A stretch of 64,000 nucleotides of DNA, from positions 6,725,001 through 6,789,000 of the forward strand of contig JBBDHG010000024.1 in the NCBI GenBank assembly GCA_037951165.1. The letters run 5' to 3'. A program made the position numbers and the translations under genes. Positions 39,901-51,900 of the stretch are shown one piece after another (the stretch's first letter is position 1; every line of letters begins with the position of its first letter). The DNA is from Lophius americanus (lineage: Eukaryota; Chordata; Actinopteri; Lophiiformes; Lophiidae). The notes below the pieces were generated by a model, which was not told where the DNA came from, made no database searches, and saw nothing but the letters and a program-made list of their open reading frames with translations.

Positions 39901-42900
39901 GCAAAAAAGCATAACAAAAGAACTCAGCAGAAGATTGGGACTTTGTTTTAGCAAGAGACCGAAAGCCTTGTGAGGTGTAATGGAGGTCTTTAGAATTTCT
40001 GAGATCCCAGTAAGACTTGAAGTAATCTCATATACAAGGTTGAAATCTGTAGTAGATCAAGAGTTGATGCTTTCTTCCTCCAATTGAGTTCTATTTCCCC
40101 CGGACTGGGACTGCAGTGTACAGGTCAAAGGTCCCTGAGCAGAAGGCAGAGGAAAAAAATTGCATGCACTATGTATAAAAAATAAATAATAAAGAGTAAA
40201 CATTCTCATTATTACTAGAAGTATTAGCATGCACCAGTCTGAAGAAGATGCAGCTTCAGATAATATGTACAAGGTTGCCCCATTTACACATAGTCTGCTA
40301 ATATGTGGTGCTGGTGTGCCTTTTCTCCACCCTGTCATTCTGGATAAGCCCAATGGCGGCGCCGCAGAGGGCCTCCGCTGTCCAACCACTGCAACTAGAG
40401 CAAAGGTACTAACGGAGCAGAATCAGACATCCGTGAAGTGTAAAGACTGGGATGCAGTGTTTTGACAAATGATGCGTGCAACCCACAACTGGGAAAAACT
40501 GGAAAGTAGCAGCTTACTGGTTGATCTCAATACATCAGCTGCAGCAATTCAACAGGGACGCCAAATGATTGTTTTGCCATGTTATTTCACTCACTTCTGC
40601 ACGCTGTTAGTGCTATTTAATCCCACCACATTTCCTGGCAGAATGCTGGCTCGATATATAAAATCCCAGACTGGATCGTGCTGACCTTGTTGTGATCTGT
40701 GTCAACAAACAGGCTTCATTGTGGCGCTGTTGCTTCAATGAGAAGAGTCTTTGCTGCATGGCTGTTGCACGACGGATGTTATTTTTCTTTTCTTTAGTAA
40801 CACTGTTTTGCTGTAAAAAATAAACGTTTTTCTGGACTGAGTAACTTCACTCAACTTTCCATTGGCATGGGTTTGAGTAGATAATGGTCCAACTTTCATA
40901 TTGGGTGGATTACTCCTTTGAAAATCAATATACAACCCAAATCCTCCCGTCTGGCCTTTCTGAACATATTTGCATTTTCCAGGCAGTTGTTTAATCTTCT
41001 ATCATCGGCAGCTGGTCTCTTACAGTTAAACACTTCATAACAGGAAAAAGTTTTAAAAAAAATAATTACAATCTGCTCACAGTTTACTTTTGAGCAGCCT
41101 CTTTAAAAAAGGCCACGTCTCCCACTAAGCCAGTGAAGGTCAGACCCCATGAACTCCCCTTCGCAAACAACAGCGAGAATCCTCCCGGAAAGCATTACAC
41201 ACATGGCGAGAAATGTGGAATGCTGCCCGTTGTTCGAAGGGACAAATACTGTACTCTATCTTGTTAACGTTCAACAGTTTCCTCGCAGATTCCAGCACGG
41301 AGTCACCTGATCGACTGGGAGAGCAGCTCCCCCGCAAAGAAATAATGTTTGCTGTCCTTTAACGTCACATGTTCCTTAAACCGATGGGAAGGAACGGGCA
41401 GTTGCCATCCCACTTGATGAAGCAATAACTGAGTGGACTGAGTGAGGTGGAGGAGGTCTGTTGTGTTAGGATTAACCTGGACCTTTTAACTTAATTAATT
41501 CTCTTAAGCAGACAACACACGTATTAAACGTATGACTTCCCTTTAATAAGACCATTAATAACATTATTTACATTAAGTCATGTTGATTTTATTACTGAAA
41601 AATGTTTGACATGTAATCTTTAACCTATGAGATCCACTTATTGTTGACATTGCCAGAGTTCCCCATGAGAAAGAGATCTATTTACAGGTTAAATAAATGT
41701 TTGAAAGTAGTATCTATTTCTAAGAGATCGATGCATTTCTCAAGAGACTTTCTGATTAAAGGTTTACAGAAAAATAAATGCGTAAATGATCAAAATATCT
41801 GATAGTGAATCTCACTATGAGATTCACTTATTGGTGACCAAATTGCGACACTAAAATATAAACTGGAGTCAACAGATTTACATAAAATAAACAATTTTTA
41901 AAAGCAAAAATTAAGGTAAACACATTTTATGCATAATATATATTTAGAACTCCTAATTTGTCTTGTCTTGAGACACAATAGTTGTGAAAACTCAAATTCA
42001 ATACTATAAAAAGTCTTTATTTAACATTTTTGGTGTTAGAAAACTGCGGATCAATGACCAGATTGCTAAAAGGTTGAATGAAAAAATGGAAAAGATGGTA
42101 TAACCTCAACATCAACATCAGGAGGAGTATGATTGTTGTCACTGACCTGTAGTATGGAATACCAGCCTTTGGAGCAGTCACTAGATCCCGGCCTCTAACC
42201 TCCTGAAAGCAGAACGAACGTTAAACCCAGCTTGTTCTCTACAGCTTACTGTATCTCACAGCTCAGAGAAAATCCAAAAACAACTTAGGCAAAGTGGAGG
42301 TGCTGACCACTCCCAAAGGCAAAAAAAAATCCCCTGGGTCCTATTCTCCTCAGGCTAGAAACAACACTCCTCCTGATCTGTGTCTAATTTCAGTCAAATC
42401 ATAGCCTATGAAGCAAAATTTAATCAAGCAAGAATCTGCAACAACATGAGAATTAATAAAAATTTTGGCAGGCTTCCATCCTGTCAAACAAGCTTGTGTG
42501 ATTGTGAAGCAAAGTTCTAAACATGATTTAAAGGATTTTGATTGCAACTTTTTGAGAGTTAAATTTGCATTCATCTGCGAGGGTGGAGGTGGTGGGGATT
42601 TGCAGGCAAGTGATAAATATAGTGTATCATTCCAAGTGCAAGGCAGGCAGGCAATTCCAGTTCTGTCATTCAGAAGAAACCCACCATATGTGGTCAAAGA
42701 TAAAAAGCAAGGAGGGTCTCACTGGCCTACAGGGGAGAGGTGGAGGATGGGGTGAGGGTAGGGTGAGGATTTTGCGAGATTGGGGATGCTTCAACAGAGA
42801 GAGTCAGGATGGGGGCTCAGTACCTCACCCCAGCCTTGACGCTGCTTCTTCTGGGATAGTTTGGTTTCCAGGCCCTGGATCTCCGAGTCCAGCTCAGCCT

Positions 42901-45900
42901 CAAATTGACTCAGCTCAGAGGCTAGACTGGCCTGAGCTCGAGCAAAAAAATGGAGTCGGAAGGGCAAAATTAAAACACCAAAAAAAAGAGACTTGGAGCT
43001 AATGTGGACCCTTTCCATCACTGAATAGTAAAACCAGAATGCTGTCAAAGTAACTCACCTCTATAGAAGGGGACTTTGGTGTCTCCGGCCGTGTATTCGG
43101 GGATAAACGAGCCTAAAGTAAAAGTAGAAAATTAAATTTCTTGTAAGAAAGCCAATAAGGCTGACACGGTGTTGAAATTTTACACAAGGATTACACGAGG
43201 TTTTTGACATGCAGTTTAGATCCATAGGACCGAGAGACAAAGAAATGTCGATGGAGTTTGTGTCAGGTTTCAGAGGAAGGTAAATGTAAGCATCATCAGC
43301 ATAAAAAGATAGGTTTGTTCGAAAAATAAATGTCACTGTCAAGGATCTGCATCTCCTTTATCATCCGGCTTAAAACCCAGATATGCCCACAGAAGTGTGG
43401 CGTTTAGATCTGCGACTAAGTGATCCATGATGTTTCCAACAACAACAATAATAATAATAATAATACATTTATTAAGTACTTTTCCCAAAAATAAAATTCA
43501 CAAAGTGCTTCACAATCCATAAAAACCATATAACTGGTCAAAACAAAGTAAATAGAATACACAAAGGAGATGCAAAACATTATATAAACCTGGTGTTATA
43601 CATAACATAACACCAGAGAAATAAAATTTAAATGAGTAACATAAAAGCTAAGACTAATTGATGCTAATTGAAAATACAAGCTTCTCGAGATTTCTAAAAG
43701 GTGCAAAACAGAATAGTTGCAACCAGATGACATCTTCAATGAACGCCAGGCAAACATATGAGGATGAAAAAGAATGCAGGAATTATGACGAAATATGATA
43801 TGTATGGGTCCTTCAGCTGTTTCTATTAAGATAGATTCTAAAGATCATGCAAAATAATTGTGGTTAGCGATTGTGATGAGACCATGATTTAATAACTGTG
43901 ACGGACATAAATGTCTAACTTAAGGTGATCTCACTTAAACAATCTTTTTTATAAGTAAGAAAAGCCCTGGTTGATTTCATAACGTTTGGTTGTATGTATT
44001 TCTATCATGTTTTTTCAGTTATTATACTCTATTATGTCCTCATATGTTATATCTTCCCCCCCAAAAAAAGTTTATTAATCAGATAGACAGTGAGTTCACG
44101 CTGAGCCAGCCTGACAGACATTATGCCAGTGGAGGATTATTGTTTGGTTTCTGGCTATGTGGGGAAAAATTAATCTGTTACTTACATTGAAGGTAATAAA
44201 GAGGCCCAAAAACATTTGCTCCAAGCAGTTTAATGGAGCCATGCTGCTACAAGTAAACATTTCTGATAGTGTGTTTTAGACTTAAGATGCAGTTGAGACA
44301 ACCTGAGCTGTCTGCTGCAAAAAGATTTGAATTTATTAGCCAGTTTTCGCTATTTCTCGAGGGTTTGGACATGCCTCCTTTTTGTGAAAAAAGATCAACT
44401 GAACAGCCCAGAAGCATGGGATCTCCCGAGAGAACTGGACTATATCTGTCAGATTCAGTGCAGTACATTGAGCAGGTCTCTACATGCTCAATGTACTGCA
44501 CTGAAGACATTAAGAAGCGATGCAATTTCTTAAATATCTTCCTTTAAAAGGGAAAAACTTTCTTTTTTCTTTTTTTTTCAAATGGAAGGAAATTACATTC
44601 AGGAATTAAAGTGTATTAAAAGGCAGGAGGAAAATAAATATTACAGCAGAGGTATGAGAAAACACAATTTGACTTATCATATAATAAAGAATTTTATTTC
44701 ATGAGCTGGCCAATAAAACTTTTTCCCTCCTCCTCCAGACAGATCAAACACCAAGTAAGCAGCAGATTCTAGTGAACATTACTTTAAAAGGAAAGAAGCA
44801 CAAATACCCCGTTTCGTTTTCATTTTTTCAATGCCTTGGCTGAACGTTTTCTCTCTGGATGCCAAGGTCCTCCCCTCACTCGCAGCTGGGATAGCACAGC
44901 CGTCCTCACGCAAATCACAAACTATATGTCACCGGGTAGCAGCACAACACCTGATATGGTCTGTATGCAAGTTCTCTAAATGCTGTCCAGGGGTTTGAAC
45001 ATATGCCTCTGTCATGAAGAGAAAATTGAATAAGTCTCCGTGCAGTGAGGCATTAAACACTGCAAGATTCTAAGACCATAATACGCATCACGAGACACCT
45101 CAGCACCAATGGGGGGAGTGGAAACAAAGATCTCTTTTCTTCTCCAGTGCAACCACAATACAAACCAGATCTGGGACATTGTTGGGAGAGGTATTGAAGA
45201 ACTTCAAACACATCTATGGAGCCCAACAGGGGCCATTAAACACAGACATACATAATAAGACCTATAGCCGCAATCACAGCAGCTCCGTAAATATTAGAGA
45301 TTATAAATCAGCCGTAGGGAAAATCGTATCCATCAATATGAAAAGTTAAATGAATTACAGCTGGGAGTGTTAACATGCCGTTAATCATCTGACTGAAAGA
45401 ATTGAACACAAATGAAGGGCGCTGCAGACACACTGTGGAGCAGTGGACTCCAGCAGGGAGGCAATTATTCTCCATGTTTCCAAAAACATGAAGAAGTGTC
45501 CTTCTGGGGAGCTTTTTGGTTGATAAAATATGATAAAGGGCCTTCTTGGGTGGCCTAGTTTTATAAAATAATGTGATAGTGTGTATTACAGGGTGCATAT
45601 CTGGTCGACAAAAAGTGATGAAGCGCCCTCTAAGGGGCCCATCCAGTGCCCTAAATATGATAATGTGTCCAATAATCTGCACATAATGTGATGAAGTAGC
45701 ATCAGTATGCCCTTCCAGTGTACAAAAAGTGGTTCCAGAGTGTGCTTCCAGTGGGGAAACTGATCAACTGTCCTCTGTGTTGTCTTTTCTTGTCAGTGGA
45801 TAGAAACTGGTAAAACCCAGTTTACAATCTACAAAATGTCTCTAAATCTTCAGTAAAGTTGGCAAAAGCCATTCAACTGGACAAATGTGATAAAGTCCCT

Positions 45901-48900
45901 CTAAGTTGCTCTCCCAGTGGTGGAGAACCCCAGATACATTGTAGGATCTTCAAGTAGCCATAATAGAACCAAGTACCACTTGGGTACTTGGTTCAGTGTA
46001 AACTGGTTCACTTTACCAGTTTACACAGATGGTAAAGTGAACTGTAATTTAGGTGCCATCTCACTAGGTAAATTTCGATAATATGCCCTCCAAGGCGGCC
46101 TTCCAGTGGATAAAGAGAGATAATGTTCCCTTGAGTTTGCAGTTAAGCTGAGTAAATTTGATAAAGTCAGCTGTAGGGAGCCCTACCAGTAGTTATACAA
46201 TAATATAAAGGCTGTTCTACATGCTAGTTAATATCCTGCTGTAGTAGATGAGTAACAAAAATTAAAAACTATTTCATTATAAGTGTGTCATGACTTTCAG
46301 AGTGGTGATGTCACACTGCCCACAGTTACTGCCTCCCTTTATTTCTCACTCTCGCTCTTCATACAATCCACTTCTGCTTTGGAGTAACCACTCTGACCAG
46401 TTCCCACTCATGAGAAGATGAAATAAAAGGACTCGGACTGTAATACCTGATGAAAAGGCTCCCAGCGCCAAACCTGCTCTTAATCCCCACGCTGGGAAAA
46501 CAATGCAGGACCACACAAAGAATTCCAGTGATTCTATAGCCTACAACAAACCGCCGGATAGAGCTAGAGGTTATGGAACCAGGCAGAAAACAGGCAGGAG
46601 TCAGGCTGATATCACAGCCGGTTTTAGTGCAAAGGCGACATGTTGGGGACGTACCTGACTCTGGCTCTCTGAGGCGCTGCTCCTTCCAGGCTCAAAGTCG
46701 AATATGCTCTTCGGTTTAGGCTGCTGCTCTCCCGGGTATGACAGCTTATCTACATCTTCGCTCCTGAAACATAACACCCACGGCGCACGCACACATAAAG
46801 ACACACACACACATACCATGGACAGCAACTTAATCCTGGATTCATTGTGAGGGCTTGTAGTAACAAATCCAAACTTGTCGGCTCCACACGTTTTCCCATC
46901 CACTGTTTTGTGTTTTGGTTGGTATTTACTTCAGACGTCACATGTTGTGTTTATCTGATCCGGGCAGAGTCACATTGGCGCAGACAAGCAGTACATTGTG
47001 ATAATCTGCTACTACCTACTAATAGCAATCTCTTGTCTTGCAAAACATTTGAACATTTCAGTTGCTGTTTTGACAGGAACTGATCTAATTTCTTGAAGGC
47101 TTGTACCGCGATGTATGAAAACTTTAGCATTCTATTAAATGTTGCTGCCAGACCTAATAATGTAGATTTGGAAGCTGCCTTGTTTTTATTTCAAATGAAA
47201 GAGGTTGGCTCTGATGTTAGGAAAAGAATGATACTTCTCAATATGTTGTCTGCTGGGGGTGAAACTAGCTTAACTAAGCCCAAATACTGCACAGGGCAGA
47301 AGAGTTAGTTTGGTTCCGTCCAGTGGTGAGGAAAGAGGCCCTTCATACCTAACAGCCAGCATGGCCAGATCCTGTGAGAGAAAAAAGTCCTATAGGTCTA
47401 TGAAAATAAGCCCAAAATGAGTAACACATAAGACATTACCCATTAAAACTTATATGTGAATTTGTTTTGTGTTTCACAATTTTGAAAGGACTGTATCTTA
47501 GTTGAAGTGTGATTTTAAAACAAGTCCTTTTCAGTGTGGAGATAATATATCACCTGTGTTCTGTACTCATTGCAAACTGTACCTTTTCTCAAATTGTATG
47601 GAAACAAAACAAAGTATCATATGAATTATTTGTTATCCAGTTAAGTTGAACACTTTAATAGATGTCCAGTCCGAATAGGCAACTTCATTTTAGAAACAGG
47701 CACTGAAAACGCCACCTGTGACTAACCATATGTAGGAGCAATTTTAAATGAACAATAAGCTGCAAGATGTAGGAAGATTTGGTAACCTGATAATGCTTCT
47801 TAAGTTCATAAATTACCACAAAATAACACATCACATTGGGCGTCTTCAATCATTTTTGCTGCAGTGAGGTTGACAGATTGTGTGACTGTGCATGCACCCC
47901 TAGCTGATTCTCCATGTCTTTTTTCTTTATGCTAAGCTAGGCTAAGCCAAGCTAACTGTCTGCTAGCCAGTCAAATAAACAAATAAAATAAAAATAAATA
48001 AACAAGTGTAAAAGCCACGGAGTTAGCTATAAGCCTAATTTGCATCGGCAATCTCTTTGCCACATGAAAAGAAACAATGTATGTAAAAAAGAAAAATACT
48101 TTGAATTGCTGTAAAACCCATAATCATATAGAATGCAGTCAACATTGCAAATTTCAATCAGCAGAATCCAAACATCAGTGAATGAAATAACTTTGGGGCT
48201 CAACAAAGCATTTTCCTAACATTATGTTTAAATTAAATGACTTTAAGATTTTAAAAGGTTTAATTTGACGGTTATGTTTTTTGGTTTCTTGATTTTTAGT
48301 TTATATCTCTGACACAATGTTTTGCTCTACACTCTCATTTGTTCCCTGTGTCCTTCAAGTTTGGTGTTTCCTCCAATTTTTTCCTGCAACCTGGACTTTT
48401 TTATTTCCTGTTTTATGGACTTTGGTTCATTCAACTCCTCATGAAAACCTAATTAGCTTCAATCTTAGAGGCATTTGTCGTATTATTGTTCTCTTCAGAA
48501 TATATCGAACTACTGCATCAAACTGATTGTTCCCTCTGGGCCTTCCTGTGTGCACGTTCATGCTATATTCATTTTTTCTAAAAAGGAAGCATGTAGATTA
48601 GGTTGGCTGACAGCTTTATTAAATTGCCCAAAAGGTGTGAAGGTGAGTGATTGTCAGTCTGTCTGCATGTTTCATGTGATGGACTTTATTTGCTCCAGTG
48701 CGTTCTGCAGGTGATGCGCTAAGCCGCCCCGTGACTCTGCAGCAGCTACTTCAAACCGGTATAAACTCACCAGTCTGGCAGAGATCCATGAGGAGTTAAT
48801 CTGAATAGATTCTGGTGCGCTTCGTTACTTTCTTCTGTGTTGGCAGAGAACTGGAGCCCTGCAGGTCAGAGCAGATCAGAGCAGATCAATAAAAACTGAT

Positions 48901-51900
48901 AATGCAGCTGAATGTGACAACGATCTAAACTTTGGTGGACTCACTCACTTTCCACTGACCCCTGCTCTGAATCGTCCAACTCAGAATCTGGTGAACAAGA
49001 AAAACAGAGAGACTTTTTAAAACTTTTAGTTTTTAGTTTTTTTTTGTTTTTACTCTTTTTTATCTCATATCCTTAAATTCTTTGCTTTACTTTGAGACCA
49101 ACAGTATGAGTGCAAGAACATGTCCATTACCGTTATAGCCATATCCATTACTTAAGTCCATTACTCCAGTAGTGACAGTGTAAAAGTTCCATCAAAGGAA
49201 ATGAGAATAATGTTGATAATAACCTTTAAAAATACCACCTTCAAAAATGCCTGTTTTATGAAATGTTAAGACTAAACCAGTGGAGTAATAAATAATGGAA
49301 AATAAAAATACAAGTAAACAATAGTATTGTAGTAACAATATAAAAGCAATAAAACAGAGGGGATAAACCTTTTCTCATGAGCAAACTGAAAGTGGTAAAA
49401 CAATAGAATAATAAGATGAAAGGATAAGGAGGATGACGTCGCCATAAAAGCAAATCTGTGAAAATGTCTTCTAGGATGCGATTTATTGGATTTATAGAAA
49501 TCGCTGATTCAGCAAGTCTTATCTCTTCAGTTAGGTGGTTCCAAATCCGAGGCGCCCTGACCGCAAGTGGTTATCAAGTCTATTATACAACTTGTAGACA
49601 AACCCAGACGTGCTTTTAAAGTGTGTGTGTAAAATCCTAAAATCAATTGTAAAACTAGACTTAAGCTGTTGTTCCCGAAACAATGGTATATCCCCGAGAA
49701 GTCCTCAATCCCCCTTGTTGTTCAAGCAATTCCCCTGACTGTGTTTGTCATAGAAAGAAGCTCCAACATCTTCTCAAGGCGATTCATTTATTCACAGTTT
49801 GGACTAAATTAAATGAAGTTATGTTTTGAAAATAGTGTTTTTCATAAAAATGGCTCTCCCTAGTGAGTCATATATGAACTATTAGGGTTAAACACGTCAT
49901 CAAGTTAGTTCATATGCTCCAAATTTGTACTAAATTGGACCAACGGTCGAGATATTATGGCTAAAAAAACAAATCCGAGATTAAGCTCCCCCAAGTATCG
50001 GACATATACAACCAACATTTCCCAAAATCATTCCAGTTCTTCCTCGCACTAAGGTCTACTTGGGTATAAAATCAGAAAAAGATCCATGAAAAAGCTTTTG
50101 AGTAATAACGATTCCAAAATATCTGCAATATTCCACCACAGGGATGATCAGTGATAAGTGCATGTTACAAACTTCTTCCCCTGAGTCTCTGTCCTTTTTC
50201 ATCCTGTAGGGTCACATGGATGTTGTGGAGATGGTTAATGCCCTCTGATGATTTTTCATTATCCGTAAACGCTTATCCTTTTCAGGGTGGCAGGGGCTGG
50301 AGCCTACCCCAACGCTGATCCTATTATCGTAGCTGATATCATTGTTGTTACTGTGCATGTCTGTGTCTGTTTTGACTTGACATGATGTCATCTGTGAACA
50401 CCAGTAAGAAGCAACTCTAGCCAGATAGAAATCTATCACAATGTTATAAAGGCTGAAAGTCGAAAAGAACCCACTTTCCCTACAACTTTGGATAAAAAGG
50501 AAGTTTTATAATTGGCCTGAGGTTGTTTGGGAGAAATGGTACAAGGTTAGGTTTCTTTAAAGAGGTGTGACCGCACCATGTTGAATAACCGAAGGAAAAA
50601 TACTTTCTGGGAAACTATGAATAAACAATAAAATACTGGGCCCAACTGAGTCAATAAAATGTCTGAGAAATTTGGTGAGATTAGAATCTAAACTGCATGA
50701 GGTTGGCCTCACGTTAGAAAATCAGGTCAGTCAGAATAGTTCAGTCAGGAGGTATGATCTGTAATCTGATATCTTTGACCCTCTGGGTTAAAAAATCTAA
50801 AATCCTCTCACACATTTCTTGGCAGGTGTCAGAAAAGTCAGAAAGGGAGGGGTTGATGATGCAGGCTGAGCCTTAAAATGGTAAATCGTATAAAGAGGAA
50901 GCTAAAGTGTCATTTTCATTAGTTGCAAGGGAATCTTTCCAGATTTCATTAAAAAAAAGAAATGAATCCCTGCATGCAAATCTTTACTACCTTTATAATG
51001 TCAGTATAATTAATTAACCGTAAGGTTGATCTGGCTCTTTGTGCGTTGACTAGCTTTTACACAGGAAGCACTTCCTGACAAACCCTCAACGTTTACCCGG
51101 GCTTGGGACGGACAAAAAAAGTGGACTGGCCTACATAGAACACTTGTTGGATGGGTTGGTGATGAGTTGAGGGAGGCTGTATTCAGTCGTATTGATATTG
51201 ATTTGAAGTCCAAAGAGGAGATAAAAAAGATGAGGTGGGAGAGGACATGAATATTGCAGGTGTGATGGAGAGGAGCGATTCAATTTGGTGACGCCTAATC
51301 AGTATCAACCAAAAGAGTGAGATATCGTTTCAGATTTTCTATGCTGATAGGTTAATGTTTAAGGTCGGGCACACCTTGCTGGTTCATAAGCCAGAAGCAG
51401 TCCTGAGATACAATCAATGACCAAAAGCTAATTGTTGATGTTCTACAGATGATGACATCCTGTGTTCTTGACACAAATTACTCTGAATATTTAATTAAAT
51501 ATTTAATTATTTTTGTTGATACTACTGACAGAAAGTCACTTATAGTATACGATGAGTTCATCGCAAGTTTTGCACCTTAAAATTCAATCAACAAATTAAC
51601 TACAAAAAGAAGTAGGATGTTCTCCTAGAAACAGAAGTCTTGTCTTTGCTCCATCCAACATTAGTATCATCTAAAGTTGCCTTGCAGTGCTGGGAGAGTG
51701 ATGTTCAAGAAGGCCAGCTCTTGCAAAGTTGATTTATCTAAAAGCTATGGGGGATACATGCGCTCCTAGGGGTGCTTTGGGGTAAAGCACAGTGTGAATT
51801 AGATTATGTTGAAAATCACCAGTCATGCAGGATTCCTAAAATAATTGTACTAGAATAAATCTAATTCAAAAAATGCAACTGGAAGTTCAAGAAACAACAG

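Larger units (their letters stand above)
43113..46654. other. sorbs3 intron, 3.5 kb
   Basis: It contains (AAT)n with a retroposon tail near 43445, a perfect 21-bp hairpin at 44454-44505, a diverged ~43-bp minisatellite at about 45480-46200 and a nested inverted-repeat cluster at 45966-46042. No exon was found, although human vinexin has extra sequence (WTEESW...) at about this place in the protein. Confidence 0.7.

Noticed and set aside
42565..43002. 145-codon plus-strand frame near 42.6-43.0 kb
   Set aside because: It runs antisense across the sorbs3 coiled-coil exon (42824-42931), whose minus-strand frame is clearly the real one. The plus frame is a shadow.
45308..45682. 124-codon minus-strand frame that looks like a repeat protein
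   Set aside because: It follows a diverged tandem repeat, so the repetitive peptide is a by-product of the minisatellite.
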